From: Opitutaceae bacterium
GTDB lineage: Bacteria; Verrucomicrobiota; Verrucomicrobiia; Opitutales; Opitutaceae
Direction: 5' to 3'
Assembly: GCA_030648295.1 (NCBI GenBank)
Contig: JAUSID010000217.1
Location: 62,001-126,000, forward strand
Length of the DNA: 64,000 bases
Numbering within the stretch: position 1 is the first letter of the stretch; every line of letters begins with the position of its first letter. The notes beneath the pieces were generated by a model. It saw only the letters and a list, made by a program, of their open reading frames with translations. It did not search any database and was not told the DNA's origin. Shown here piece by piece: positions 18,422 through 27,125 of this stretch. A program made the position numbers and the translations under genes.

Positions 18422-18866
18422 GACCATGATGCATCCGCTCGAACTGCTGGGTGGTTCGAGCTCCCGGCCGCGGCAACTTTCCCGTGCCGAATACGACCGA
18501 TTGTGAAACACCGATGCCGACTGACCGTCCTCGAAGTAGGGGTTCATCCCGTTTAGGGGACGTTTTTGAAACAGTGCTTTCAGGAGTCTGCCCTCAACTT
18601 CCAATCTCTTCTTCTGCCATCTTGGCGGGGCTTTCATTCGTGCAACCCGAATTATCAGTGCGGTTCGCCGGCAGCGCAGAAATCGAAGATTCGGGTGGGA
18701 TAGCAACTATGGCCCGGGTTGAGGTTGTCCATGTTGCCCTTCCTGATGACTTCCATCTTTATATTGGACGCGGGATGCCCGTGATGGAGCAGTTTGGTTT
18801 TCGTTTCCTGCCAGTTCTCCGAATACTTTTGGTAACCAGGATCCTCTTCACCGACTATATATTTGA
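18422..18866. other. Stretch without a recognisable gene
   Basis: No ORF here has a convincing product. At 18424-18506 a plus-strand frame reads MMHPLELLGG and then RQLSRAEYDRL before a TGA. This faintly resembles the start of a Uma2-type endonuclease, but it is too short to call. Both longer ORFs across this stretch have atypical composition. Confidence 0.4.
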
Positions 18867-20156
18867 TCAGGATTTCGGCAAGGGCGCGACTTGTGCCTTC
18901 GCGCCCGACTTGAGGAACCAGCGGCCGGCTCCCTCATCCGTTTTGAAGAAGTTCAACAACAGCGCGGTCGTCTTCTTGCAACCGGCGGCGCTCGGGTGCA
19001 GCTGATCTTCGCGCACGTCGTTCTGCGTCCATGTGAGTCCGTCGAATTTTCGCGGTGTGTTGCCCTGGGCCCAGAGATACGGGCCCCAGAGCACGAGCGG
19101 CGCCTTCACCGCGCCGCGCGCGGGATCGAAGTTGAGCGCGGCGTCGCCGGCGATCTGGCGTTGCACAATCCAGCGCGTGCCGAAGCCCGACTCGTAGGCA
19201 TAAGGCTCGGGGCTGCCGCTCTCGCGGCCTGACCAGCCGCCGAAGGTGCGGCTCGAGAGATAGACGACGCGCAGATTCGGATAACGCTGCTTCGCGATTT
19301 GCAGGACGGCCGTGATGTCGGCCTGCAACGCGCGCGCGTGCGCGGGAAATTCGCCGAGCGGCTTCGGGTTGGCCTCGACGTGCTTGAGCCAGCACGCCTG
19401 CACCTGCAGCGGCGACAGGCCTGCCGTGGCGATGCGTTGGGCGAGCGTCGGCCAGGTGTCCTTCGGGTTGTTCACGACGCTCTTCCGATTCGCTTTCGGC
19501 ATGCGCAGCAAATCCATCTGCTGATCGAGCCGCTCCTGCTCGGACTTCGGCAAACCCTCCGCGCCATCCCACGCCCACATCACCGCCGAGCGGCCGCCGA
19601 TGCAGCCGTTGACGATGACGACCTGCGGCGACTTTTGCGGATCGGCGTCGGCTGTGCGCTTGAAATCCTCCGATTCGATCGACGGATTCGAGAAACCGAT
19701 CGTGATGAGGCCGATTTTGCCGTCCGCGGCTGGGTTGCCCTGTGCGTCGAGCGGGCGGATTTTTTCCGTCTCGCGCAGGTGCGCGGCGCGGTGCGCCGCC
19801 GGCGGCTCGTTGCGCCCGCCGCCGTAGAGGCCGCCGTCCTCGCCCTTGTAGGGTGCCGTGAGATCGGTAATCGCGACGAGGCCGCTCCAGTCGGCCGGGT
19901 TCGCGGGGGCGCGCGCGGCCTTCGTTTGGGCCGGGCCTTTTTTCTTGCCCGCGTTGCGCTCGCGGATCGCCTGCTTCACGCGCTCGAGATACGCCTGCTC
20001 CTCGGCGGTGAGTGTGGCACCCGAGCTGGATTTCTCCATCAACTGCCGCCCGCGCTGCGGGTCAATCGGCGGCTCGGCCCCGGCGGCGGTGAGCTGAGCG
20101 GCGGCCAGCAATCCGGCGGCCAGCGCCGTCATGGAAATGACAGTTTTGAACTTCAT
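18867..20156 (-). CDS. Exported SGNH-like hydrolase, paralogue B
   Basis: A 429-residue paralogue of the protein at 9994-11292. The signal peptide ends near residue 25. An analogous pre-domain follows (PQRGRQLMEKSSSGATLTAEEQAYLERV). The conserved core has GLYGGGRNEPP, LITIGFSNPSIES (Ser156), DADPQKSPQVVIVNG, LGEFPAHARALQ, RVVYLSSRTFGGW, VLWGPYLWAQGNTPRK and the terminal EDQLHPS carrying the D..H pair. Ser, Asp and His are thus all conserved between the two copies, which supports an SGNH-type catalytic triad. It lies 8.9 kb away in opposite orientation. Flanking genes are esterase remnants, as for the first copy. Confidence 0.8.
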   Translation of the reverse strand: MKFKTVISMTALAAGLLAAAQLTAAGAEPPIDPQRGRQLMEKSSSGATLTAEEQAYLERVKQAIRERNAGKKKGPAQTKAARAPANPADWSGLVAITDLTAPYKGEDGGLYGGGRNEPPAAHRAAHLRETEKIRPLDAQGNPAADGKIGLITIGFSNPSIESEDFKRTADADPQKSPQVVIVNGCIGGRSAVMWAWDGAEGLPKSEQERLDQQMDLLRMPKANRKSVVNNPKDTWPTLAQRIATAGLSPLQVQACWLKHVEANPKPLGEFPAHARALQADITAVLQIAKQRYPNLRVVYLSSRTFGGWSGRESGSPEPYAYESGFGTRWIVQRQIAGDAALNFDPARGAVKAPLVLWGPYLWAQGNTPRKFDGLTWTQNDVREDQLHPSAAGCKKTTALLLNFFKTDEGAGRWFLKSGAKAQVAPLPKS

Positions 20157-20186
20157 CAGGGGTTGGAATTTCGAGCGGTTGCCGGC

Positions 20187-20678
20187 CTAGCGTCCCCGCG
20201 AACGGGCCAGGGATGAACTGAAAAACGAAAAGGCCGCGTCGCCCAGGCTGTCCATGCAAGCATTGGGACTGTGCCCCTTGACGTTCGTGAAGACGCAGAA
20301 CTCGTGGGGCACTTGGTTTCGCATCAGGATTTGGTGCAGCTTCCCGCACTGCGGCACGAGCCAGTGCTCGTCCTCGGAGTGCGCCACGATGCGGATGTAG
20401 GTCCGGTCGCGCAGTGCGTCGGCGTTTTTTTCCGCGAGCGTGAAAGGATCGTTGGCGCGGAAGTAGTCCAGGTCGTTGAGCATGGCGGTCGTGAACAGGT
20501 TGCCCCAAGCGCGCGTCGGCAGCGGCTGCTTGAGTTCCGGTCCCAGCAAAGGCGGCGCCATGATCGAAATACGCCGAAGACTTCGGGAAACGCCGGTCTT
20601 CGCGTGCAGCGGCGCAAGCCAGCCGAACTTCAGTGCGGCGAGGCCGAACAGTATGGGGCAGCTGATGCTCAATTGCAT
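20187..20678 (-). pseudogene. Esterase remnant: signal peptide joined to C-terminal third
   Basis: From the Met at 20678 the frame reads a signal-like segment (MQLSISCPILFGLAALKFGW) and then LHAKTG. It passes into IMAPPLLGPELKQPLP, NDPFTLAEKNADALRDRTYI, RIVAHSEDEHW and NVKGHSPNACMDSLGDAAF. The second part is the acid-and-His end of an esterase D-like enzyme. The nucleophile elbow and the first two thirds of the fold are missing. The join is in frame, as in the esterase remnant at 9188-9799. Probably inactive. Confidence 0.65.
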
Positions 20679-20957
20679 AACTGGTGGACATTGCGTCCGA
20701 AGCGGCCGCTGGCGAAACGAATTTCTGTGGCGAAGAGAAATCGGATATCTGGCCGCCAGGAGGATGCCTGGCAAGGGGTGGCGCGCTCCGAGCGTCGTGA
20801 TGCGGAAGACGGGCGGCACGGCGTTGCCTCAACTGCCGTCCTGCTGGATGCGCCTGCCGACCCAACGCGAAGACTTGCCGGGTCACGAAGCGGAATTGGT
20901 CGCCGACAAAAATCACGGATGGACGTCAGGCGCCAATTGCCCGAGGTGTATTCGCGA

Positions 20958-21554
20958 ATGAGCGCGATTGAGATACCGGACACGACGTGCCGCGCCCTGC
21001 CCGTCGACCCGCCAACCGAAACGGCCCCGCGTTGCATCATCGTCACCGGTCCACGGCACGCCGACAAAACCAGCTGGTTGAACGACACCATCCGAGCGCT
21101 GCGCGTGAACGACCCGGCCGCGCGCTGCGCCGTACTGACCGCCGAGGACGGCACGGCGACCGTCGAACGCCTCGCGAAAATCGCGCCACCGATCACAACA
21201 CGCCGGGTTTATCTTCCCTGCCCGTGCTGCCCGGCCGCGGCGGATCTTCCCGGACACATTCGCGCGCTGGTCGACGTCAGTCAGCCCGACTGGCTCTTCA
21301 TCGAGTTGCCGGTGCTGCCGGCGAGCGGACTGGTGGGCGAGTTTGATGCTGTGCTGGGCTGGGAGCGCGTGCTCGTGGTGTGTCTCGACGACCGCTGGGC
21401 CGAGGCCCGTCGACTGCACCGCTTCTCGCCGTTTCAGGCCAGCTTCATCGAGTCCGCCAATCAAGTGATCGAACCGCGACCGGTGGTTCGTGACTCTACC
21501 GCTCCATCATCGCAGGCCGGCGAAACGCCACCGACGATCGTCACGCTCGAGTGA
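20958..21554 (+). CDS. Short CobW/COG0523-like P-loop protein
   Basis: The 198-residue product resembles the first half of CobW/COG0523 GTPases, which deliver metals. IIVTGPRHADKTSWLN occupies the Walker A position, but with His-Ala-Asp in place of the usual Gly-containing loop before Lys-Thr. YLPCPCCPAAADLPGHIRAL matches the family CxCC metal site followed by DL...L. PDWLFIELPVLPASG sits where the family has the VIETSGLADP loop. The C-terminal CobW domain is absent. GAGGTG lies 9 bases before ATG20958. Either a divergent stand-alone form or a decaying copy; the altered P-loop favours weak or no GTP hydrolysis. Confidence 0.55.
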   Translation: MSAIEIPDTTCRALPVDPPTETAPRCIIVTGPRHADKTSWLNDTIRALRVNDPAARCAVLTAEDGTATVERLAKIAPPITTRRVYLPCPCCPAAADLPGHIRALVDVSQPDWLFIELPVLPASGLVGEFDAVLGWERVLVVCLDDRWAEARRLHRFSPFQASFIESANQVIEPRPVVRDSTAPSSQAGETPPTIVTLE

Positions 21555-21785
21555 CGTTCCCGATGCTCTCATGGCGCCGAGTGGCGCGGCGCGCCGACGC
21601 ATCCACCCGGCCAAGAACCAACGCACTTCTTCACGTATTACGTTACAATCGATCTGGTATGCGCTCCCGATCGCTAACATTGCGGGCGGGACGCCCGCAC
21701 TCCCAGGAAGCATCGCGAAGGTTTTCGCAGCAGCGAAAACCTCAGCCTCGTCCCCCCCGGCTGCCACACGCCAGCCCGGCGCAGC
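21555..21785. repeat. Intergenic palindromes, families A and J
   Basis: A GC palindrome of the GCGGGCGGGACGCCCGC type lies at 21682-21705. A perfect 10-bp-stem hairpin AGGTTTTCGC-AGCA-GCGAAAACCT lies at 21719-21742. Both families recur elsewhere (family A at five further loci, the hairpin at 39003-39025). The 13-mer ACGTATTACGTTA at 21633-21645 also recurs inside the palindrome at 46091-46115. No gene is seen here. The hairpin could also end transcripts of the CobW-like gene. Confidence 0.7.
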
Positions 21786-23063
21786 CTACCGCGCCGGACC
21801 CCAGTGGCTGGTGAACGGGTAATAGACGAACAACGGCCGGCCGACCACGTCCTTGGCCGGCACGAAGCCCCAATAGCGTCCGTCCTGGCTGTTGCCGGAA
21901 TTGTCACCGAGGGCGAAATAACGGCTCTTCGGCACCGTCATCGTCTCGCCGGCCTTCAAGTATCCACCAACATATGACGGCGGATTGAAATAGCCGCCGT
22001 ATTTCCCGGCCCGCTTGGCGTTTTCGGAAAAGGCCAGCGCGCCGGTTATCGGACTCCCGTTGCGATACAGGACGGGCTCGCGAATCTCCAGCTTGTCGCC
22101 GGGCACGCCGACGAGCCGCTTGATGTAATACTGCTCCAGCTGTCCGCCCGTCCGGCCATCACGCATGAAATCGCTCTGAATGTGATCGGTGCGGAACACG
22201 AACCCCTGCCCGACCTTGGGCGGCATGAAGTGGTAGCTCACGCGGTCGACGAACAACTGGTCGCCGGTGATGATGTCGAATGAGAGGAACGGCTTTCCCT
22301 TTTCGGCGCGCCGTTCGAGCGTGATTGCGGCCAGACCGTTGGAAAATCCGCGCGGCGCCTGCTCCGCCAGCTTCGTGCGCTCCTCCAGGTTGATCCCGGT
22401 CGCTTCCGTGAACGCCCAATCGAAATCGAACTCCTCCGGCACCTGGATGCGCACCGGCTTGTCGTTCACGAACAGCGTGTATTCCCGGTTCGTGCTGGGG
22501 AAAATAAACCAGCTGCGCGCCGGCTTGAGTTCGTAATAAAGCCGGCCGCTGCCGCGCGCCACCGGTGCCGTGATCGTGCCCGATTCCGGCGCAACGAACT
22601 CCTTGTGCCGCGCACCAAAAAGCGCGAACCGGACTGCCGCCATTACGGGACCCGGCGCGTCGGCCGGATTCTTCCACACCTGCGGGGTCATGCCGTTATA
22701 CGTCGGCCACATCGAGTTCGTCGGAATCTTGAACGGCTGCACGAAGTACGTGCGGATGCCGAGAATCACGATCGCGGCGACGAGGAAGAACTCGACGTTC
22801 TCCACCAGCGCCGATTTCGGATAAATCGCGCCGCCGGTCCGCCGCAGGACCTCTTCCAGCCGCTCGATGCCGATTTTCAGTTTTTCCGCTCCCGCGCGCT
22901 CCTTCATCAGCGCCTGCAATTCACCGATCCGCGACTGGAGTTCCCCCACCTGCGCAGGCACGAGGACGTCCCGCCGGTAATGGTAAACCTTTTCCGCGAG
23001 CTCGAGCCAGTTGCCCGCGTTCTCACGCATCTTTTTTTCCTGCGAAGCGAAAAAGCCGAACAT
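21786..23063 (-). CDS. lepB: Signal peptidase I, long variant
   Basis: A 425-residue membrane protease that removes signal peptides. A cytoplasmic coiled-coil-like N-terminus (residues 10-75) precedes one transmembrane helix (about 88-108). The catalytic Ser117 lies in IPTNSMWPTY and the Lys in YYIKRLVGVPGDKLEI. The conserved box GDNSGNSQDGRYWGFVP is near the end. The roughly 180 residues between the Ser and Lys boxes are an unusually long insertion, with a beta-rich PESGTITAPVARG segment; most bacterial homologues total 200-330 residues. ATG23063 is chosen because longer in-frame starts add only low-complexity residues. It lies downstream of lepA on the same strand, as in many bacteria. Confidence 0.93.
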   Translation of the reverse strand: MFGFFASQEKKMRENAGNWLELAEKVYHYRRDVLVPAQVGELQSRIGELQALMKERAGAEKLKIGIERLEEVLRRTGGAIYPKSALVENVEFFLVAAIVILGIRTYFVQPFKIPTNSMWPTYNGMTPQVWKNPADAPGPVMAAVRFALFGARHKEFVAPESGTITAPVARGSGRLYYELKPARSWFIFPSTNREYTLFVNDKPVRIQVPEEFDFDWAFTEATGINLEERTKLAEQAPRGFSNGLAAITLERRAEKGKPFLSFDIITGDQLFVDRVSYHFMPPKVGQGFVFRTDHIQSDFMRDGRTGGQLEQYYIKRLVGVPGDKLEIREPVLYRNGSPITGALAFSENAKRAGKYGGYFNPPSYVGGYLKAGETMTVPKSRYFALGDNSGNSQDGRYWGFVPAKDVVGRPLFVYYPFTSHWGPAR

Positions 23064-23378
23064 GGGGTGATGGGTTAAGAATGTTGTCCGGCTCGATGCA
23101 ATACCGGGCGACGTAGAAGTCGGAGTAACAGACGGTGTGAATAGTCGGTCATTCTGAGACAAGGAACCAGCGCCGAGTCGCGGGGTGGTCGCGCCAATGA
23201 ACTTTCGCCAGCCGACTGTAGGAGCCCGCTTGCGGGCGATTTCACCGCGCGCCGACGGCTAATGGTTCGAATCGCCTGCAAGCAGGCTCCTACATCAGGC
23301 GCGTTCATCAGCAGCCGCGAAGAATGACAGGCCGGGGAAAGTTGCATGGGCGATCGGCGAAAGGAATGAACCGTCCGC
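23064..23378. repeat. lepB-lepA intergenic region with an inverted repeat
   Basis: The two arms at 23218-23241 (GTAGGAGCCCGCTTGCGGGC...) and 23270-23293 (...CTGCAAGCAGGCTCCTAC) are inverted copies of one repeat, and each arm contains its own small palindrome. A GTCATTCTGAG stretch near 23147 resembles the repeat type seen at 41740. No gene is seen here. Confidence 0.75.
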
Positions 23379-25175
23379 TCAGTTCGTCTTCAGCACCCTG
23401 ATGAACGCGTCCGACGGGATCGAGACCCGGCCGAACTGCTTCATCTTCTTTTTGCCCTCTTTCTGCTTGTCGAGGAGCTTCCGCTTCCGGCTGATGTCGC
23501 CGCCATAGCATTTTGCGGTCACGTCCTTCCGCATTTCCTTCACATTGTCGCGGGCGATGATCTTGCCGCCGATGGCAGCCTGGATCGCGACCTTGAACAT
23601 CTGGGGCGGGATGATCTCGGCCAGCTTCTCGCAAAGCTCGCGTCCCTTCCCCTCGGCCTTTTCGCGGTGGACGATGCTCGCAAACGCGTCCACCGGGTCG
23701 CCGTTGACGAGGATTTCCATCTTCACGAGATCCGAGGTGCGGTATTCGCCGAGCTCGTAATCCATCGAGCCGTAGCCGTGCGTGACGCTCTTCAGCCGGT
23801 CATTGAAATCGACGAGGATTTCATTGAGCGGCAGGATGCACGTGAGCATCACGCGGGTGGCGTCGAGCGTGTCGGTGTGATCGAGCACGCCACGTTTTTC
23901 CATCACGAGCGCGAGGATGTCGCCCATTGAGTCGTTAGGGATGTGAATCGCGGCCTTGATCGTCGGTTCGCGGATTTCGAGGATCGTGCCGGGGTCCGGC
24001 AGGTTCACGGGGTTGTCGACCTCGATCATCTCGCCCCCGTGCTTCACCACGTGGTACACGACGCTTGGATACGTTGAAATGATGTCGACGTCGTGCTCGC
24101 GCCGGATCCGCTCCTGAATGATTTCCATGTGCAGCAGCCCGAGGAATCCGCAGCGGAAACCGAAGCCGAGCGCGACCGAGCTCTCCGAGGAGTAGACGAA
24201 GGCCGAATCGTTTAGCCGCAGCCGGCCGACCGCCGCCTTGAGCTTTTCGTAGTCCGAGGTGTCGACCGGATAGAGCCCGCAAAACACCATCGGCCGGACT
24301 TCCTTGTAACCCGGGAGCATTTGCGTTGCGGGCTTCGCTGACAGCGTGATCGTATCGCCGGTCTTGATTTCGGAGGGATCCTTGATGTTCGAGACGATGT
24401 AGCCGACATCGCCCGCGCCGAGCGCGCCGATTTTCGTCATCTTCGGCATGAACACGCCGACCTCCTTCACCTCCGATTTCACGCCGTTGCTCAGCAGCAG
24501 CATGAACTCGCCCGCCTTGATCACGCCGGAAAACACCCGCACATAGGAAATCACGCCGCGGTAGGCGTCATAGAGCGAATCGAACACCAGGGCGCGGGTT
24601 TGCGGATACTCCGTCCACCGGGGCGGCGGTACGCGCTGCACCACGGCTTCGAGAATTTCGACGATGCCGATGCCGGCCTTGCCGCTGGCGAGAATCGCCT
24701 CCTCGGCCGAGATGGCGAGGATGTCCTCGAGTTGCTTCAGGCACAGCTCGAGATTCGCGCTCGGCAGGTCGATCTTGTTGATCACCGGGATCACCTTGAG
24801 CTTCTGGGCGAAGGCGAGGTGCGCGTTCGCCACCGTCTGCGCCTCGACGCCCTGCGCCGCGTCAATCAGCAGCACCGCCCCTTCACAGGCCGCGAGGCTG
24901 CGCGAGACTTCGTAGGAGAAGTCCACGTGGCCCGGCGTATCCATGAGGTTGAGCTTGTAGTTGTGCCCATCCTTCGCCGGATACGTCATCGTGACCGGGT
25001 GCGACTTGATGGTGATGCCGCGCTCCTTCTCGAGGTCCATCGAGTCGAGGTGCTGTTCGGTCATCACGCGATGCGCGACGGTGTTGGTGTATTCGAGCAG
25101 CCGGTCTGAAAGCGTCGTTTTACCGTGGTCGACGTGCGCGATGATGCAGAAATTTCGGGTGTATTGGGCGGGCAT
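23379..25175 (-). CDS. lepA: Elongation factor 4 (LepA)
   Basis: A full-length 598-residue translation GTPase that back-translocates stalled ribosomes. It begins RNFCIIAHVDHGKTTLSDRL (P-loop GHVDHGKT type). The switch regions are EKERGITIKS and DTPGHVDFSYEV, with NKIDLPSAN as the specificity loop. The characteristic LepA C-terminal domain has CYGGDISRKRKLLDKQKEGK and KKMKQFGRVSIPSDAF. Length and domain order match the family. The start at 25175 lies 3 bases downstream of the fabD stop, so fabD and lepA are one transcriptional unit. Confidence 0.97.
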   Translation of the reverse strand: MPAQYTRNFCIIAHVDHGKTTLSDRLLEYTNTVAHRVMTEQHLDSMDLEKERGITIKSHPVTMTYPAKDGHNYKLNLMDTPGHVDFSYEVSRSLAACEGAVLLIDAAQGVEAQTVANAHLAFAQKLKVIPVINKIDLPSANLELCLKQLEDILAISAEEAILASGKAGIGIVEILEAVVQRVPPPRWTEYPQTRALVFDSLYDAYRGVISYVRVFSGVIKAGEFMLLLSNGVKSEVKEVGVFMPKMTKIGALGAGDVGYIVSNIKDPSEIKTGDTITLSAKPATQMLPGYKEVRPMVFCGLYPVDTSDYEKLKAAVGRLRLNDSAFVYSSESSVALGFGFRCGFLGLLHMEIIQERIRREHDVDIISTYPSVVYHVVKHGGEMIEVDNPVNLPDPGTILEIREPTIKAAIHIPNDSMGDILALVMEKRGVLDHTDTLDATRVMLTCILPLNEILVDFNDRLKSVTHGYGSMDYELGEYRTSDLVKMEILVNGDPVDAFASIVHREKAEGKGRELCEKLAEIIPPQMFKVAIQAAIGGKIIARDNVKEMRKDVTAKCYGGDISRKRKLLDKQKEGKKKMKQFGRVSIPSDAFIRVLKTN

Positions 25176-25178
25176 CGT

Positions 25179-26093
25179 TCAGGCAGCGGCTACGTCGGCA
25201 TACTCGGCAAAACTCTTCACCGCCCAGTTCTTGTCTGTGCGGCGGACCAATCCACTGAGCACTCCCCCCGGACCGAGTTCCCAGAATTCGCTGGCGCCGG
25301 CGGCGGCGGCGTTGCGCATGCAGTCTTCCCACAACACCGCGGACACCACCTGTTTGACCAGCGCCGCCTTGATCGCCGCGGGGTCGCTGAGCGCGTGGCC
25401 GGTGGTGTTGGTGAACACGGTGAATTTCGGCGCCGCGAATGGAATTTCCGCGAGCCAGGCGGCGAAGGCCACACGCGCCGGCTCCATCAGCCGCGAGTGG
25501 TACGCACCGGCAACTTTCAGCGGCATGATCTTTTTAATCCCGCGATCCTTGGCCGCCGCGAGTGCTGCATCCACTCTGGCCTTTTCGCCTGACACGATGA
25601 TCTGTCCGGGAGCGTTGAAGTTCGCCGCCTCGATATCGAACTCGCGGCAAAGCTCATACACCTTCGCGCGCTCCTCGCCGATGATGGCGGCCATGCCCCC
25701 CGTGGTTTGCTCGCATGCCTGCTGCATCAGCCGGCCACGTTCCGCGACCACCCGCAACCCCGTCGAAAAATCGAACACGCCCGCGGCGCAACAAGCCGTG
25801 ACTTCGCCCAGGCTCAGCCCGAGGGCGAACCGCGGTTCCCCGGCTGGCAACCGGCCGGCCTCACGCAACACCGTCAGCAGCGCGATCCCATGCACAAACA
25901 GCGCCGGCTGGCAGACTTTGGTCTGCGTCAGCTCGGACTCGGGTCCCTCGAAACTCACTTTGGCCAGGTCCCAGCCGAGGATTCGCCCGGCCTCCTCATA
26001 GAGCGAGCGCGCAGCCACGGAATGCTCGCTCAAGGAACGGCCCATGCCGACCTTTTGGGCACCCTGTCCTGCAAATAAAAGCGCCAATGCCAT
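25179..26093 (-). CDS. fabD: Malonyl-CoA:ACP transacylase
   Basis: A 304-residue enzyme that transfers malonyl groups from CoA to acyl carrier protein for fatty acid synthesis. The N-terminus is ALLFAGQGAQKVGMG, the family signature. The nucleophile Ser94 lies in GLSLGE, and the catalytic His is in VAGAYHSRLM. The GMAAIIGEE and NFNAPGQIIVSG substrate loops are also present. The Met at 26093 is used since it aligns with the family start; the frame runs 11 codons further upstream. It is followed by lepA after 3 bases. Confidence 0.95.
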   Translation of the reverse strand: MALALLFAGQGAQKVGMGRSLSEHSVAARSLYEEAGRILGWDLAKVSFEGPESELTQTKVCQPALFVHGIALLTVLREAGRLPAGEPRFALGLSLGEVTACCAAGVFDFSTGLRVVAERGRLMQQACEQTTGGMAAIIGEERAKVYELCREFDIEAANFNAPGQIIVSGEKARVDAALAAAKDRGIKKIMPLKVAGAYHSRLMEPARVAFAAWLAEIPFAAPKFTVFTNTTGHALSDPAAIKAALVKQVVSAVLWEDCMRNAAAAGASEFWELGPGGVLSGLVRRTDKNWAVKSFAEYADVAAA

Positions 26094-26139
26094 GGTGAAA
26101 ACCGACAACAAAATCCCCCCCGGCAACGGAATCCAAGCC

Positions 26140-27069
26140 CTAAAAACGTTTCAGCGGCTTGAAATACTTTTCGTCGGTCTGCGGCTTCACGAAATCGGGC
26201 AGTTTTGATTTCGCGGGCGCAATGGGCGCGGACGCGGGCGGGGCGCTCATAATCGGTGCGGGGGCGGGCGGCGGCAGCTGCATGGCGGCACCCGCCGGCG
26301 AAGGCAGCGGCGCGGGTGGCGGTGAATTTAAGGCCTCGAGAAAAGGATTCTCCCGTGATGGCGGCGCCATGCCGGTCTTGTTGGGCGCAATTCCGGCCGC
26401 TGAAGCGGGATTGATTGAAGTTGCCGGGCCTTCGAGCCCGGTCGTGGTCAAGGCGCCGGCCACCGAGTGCGCCGTATCCGCCGGTCCGGCATTTTTCTGC
26501 AACGACGCGCCGAGCAGGGCATAGTCTTGCGGCGTCATCCAGCCGGCAAGATACGGGGTCAGCGGATTGAAGACGGTGCCGTCCTCCGGCCTGCGCTTCT
26601 CATCGTCCGGTGATCGTTGCGGTCCCCCATCGCGCGACTGCTCGCCGCCGCGTTCGATGTCGCCGTCGTTCCGTGCTTCACGTCCAAACCCATCCGGCTC
26701 GTCGTCTTCCTTTGATCCTTCGCTGGCATTGCCGCGGTCGCGGCCAATTTCCGTTTTGCCGCGGTTTTTTTCCATCGCTTCGACAAGCCAGTTTGCCGAC
26801 TTGCCCGGCAGTTCGGGTTTTTTGGTCAGTATTTTCAGAGAGATGTCAGGGGTGCCGGAGTGCAGCTCCGGCATGGATACGCGTGGCATGGCCGCTCCGG
26901 GCTGCAGCGCAGCGTCGCGCGATGCCTTGATCAACTCGAGCTCGCGCTTGGCCGCCGTGATCGAGTCCTCCGCTGGCGCCGGGCGTGCCGGCGGCGGAGC
27001 TTTCTCCTCCGCCATTCCCATGGCAGCGCCAAGGAAGAACGCGATCGATGCACTGTGCCGGCACCACAT
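26140..27069 (-). CDS. Exported proline-rich protein of unknown function
   Basis: The 309-residue product is not recognised. A short signal-like segment (residues 1-18) precedes an Ala/Pro region and a helical stretch (SITAAKRELELIKASRDAAL). A central charged low-complexity block (about 120-165, rich in D/E/G/R) separates two ordered-looking pieces. One of these is NPLTPYLAGWMTPQDYALL. A long Pro/Ala tail follows and ends LPDFVKPQTDEKYFKPLKRF. It lies between pilT and fabD on the same strand. Its location after pilT and its disordered nature would fit an envelope or pilus-associated role, but that is only context. Confidence 0.6.
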   Translation of the reverse strand: MWCRHSASIAFFLGAAMGMAEEKAPPPARPAPAEDSITAAKRELELIKASRDAALQPGAAMPRVSMPELHSGTPDISLKILTKKPELPGKSANWLVEAMEKNRGKTEIGRDRGNASEGSKEDDEPDGFGREARNDGDIERGGEQSRDGGPQRSPDDEKRRPEDGTVFNPLTPYLAGWMTPQDYALLGASLQKNAGPADTAHSVAGALTTTGLEGPATSINPASAAGIAPNKTGMAPPSRENPFLEALNSPPPAPLPSPAGAAMQLPPPAPAPIMSAPPASAPIAPAKSKLPDFVKPQTDEKYFKPLKRF

Positions 27070-27125
27070 CACGCGTTGGTAAGGATGAGCGGGAAAGATG
27101 CGACCGCGGAATTCACGCACGCGCA

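Noticed and set aside
18424-18506. Short frame ending RQLSRAEYDRL, similar to the start of Uma2-type endonucleases
   Set aside because: Too short (27 residues) to separate from chance; kept only as a note in the gene-free stretch.
18451-19005. A 184-codon plus-strand ORF overlapping the SGNH-like paralogue B
   Set aside because: No recognisable domain, and the last third overlaps a well-supported gene on the other strand.
1-21600. A prophage or transposon as the cause of the accessory region
   Set aside because: No transposase, integrase, phage structural gene, terminal inverted repeat or target duplication was found in the stretch.
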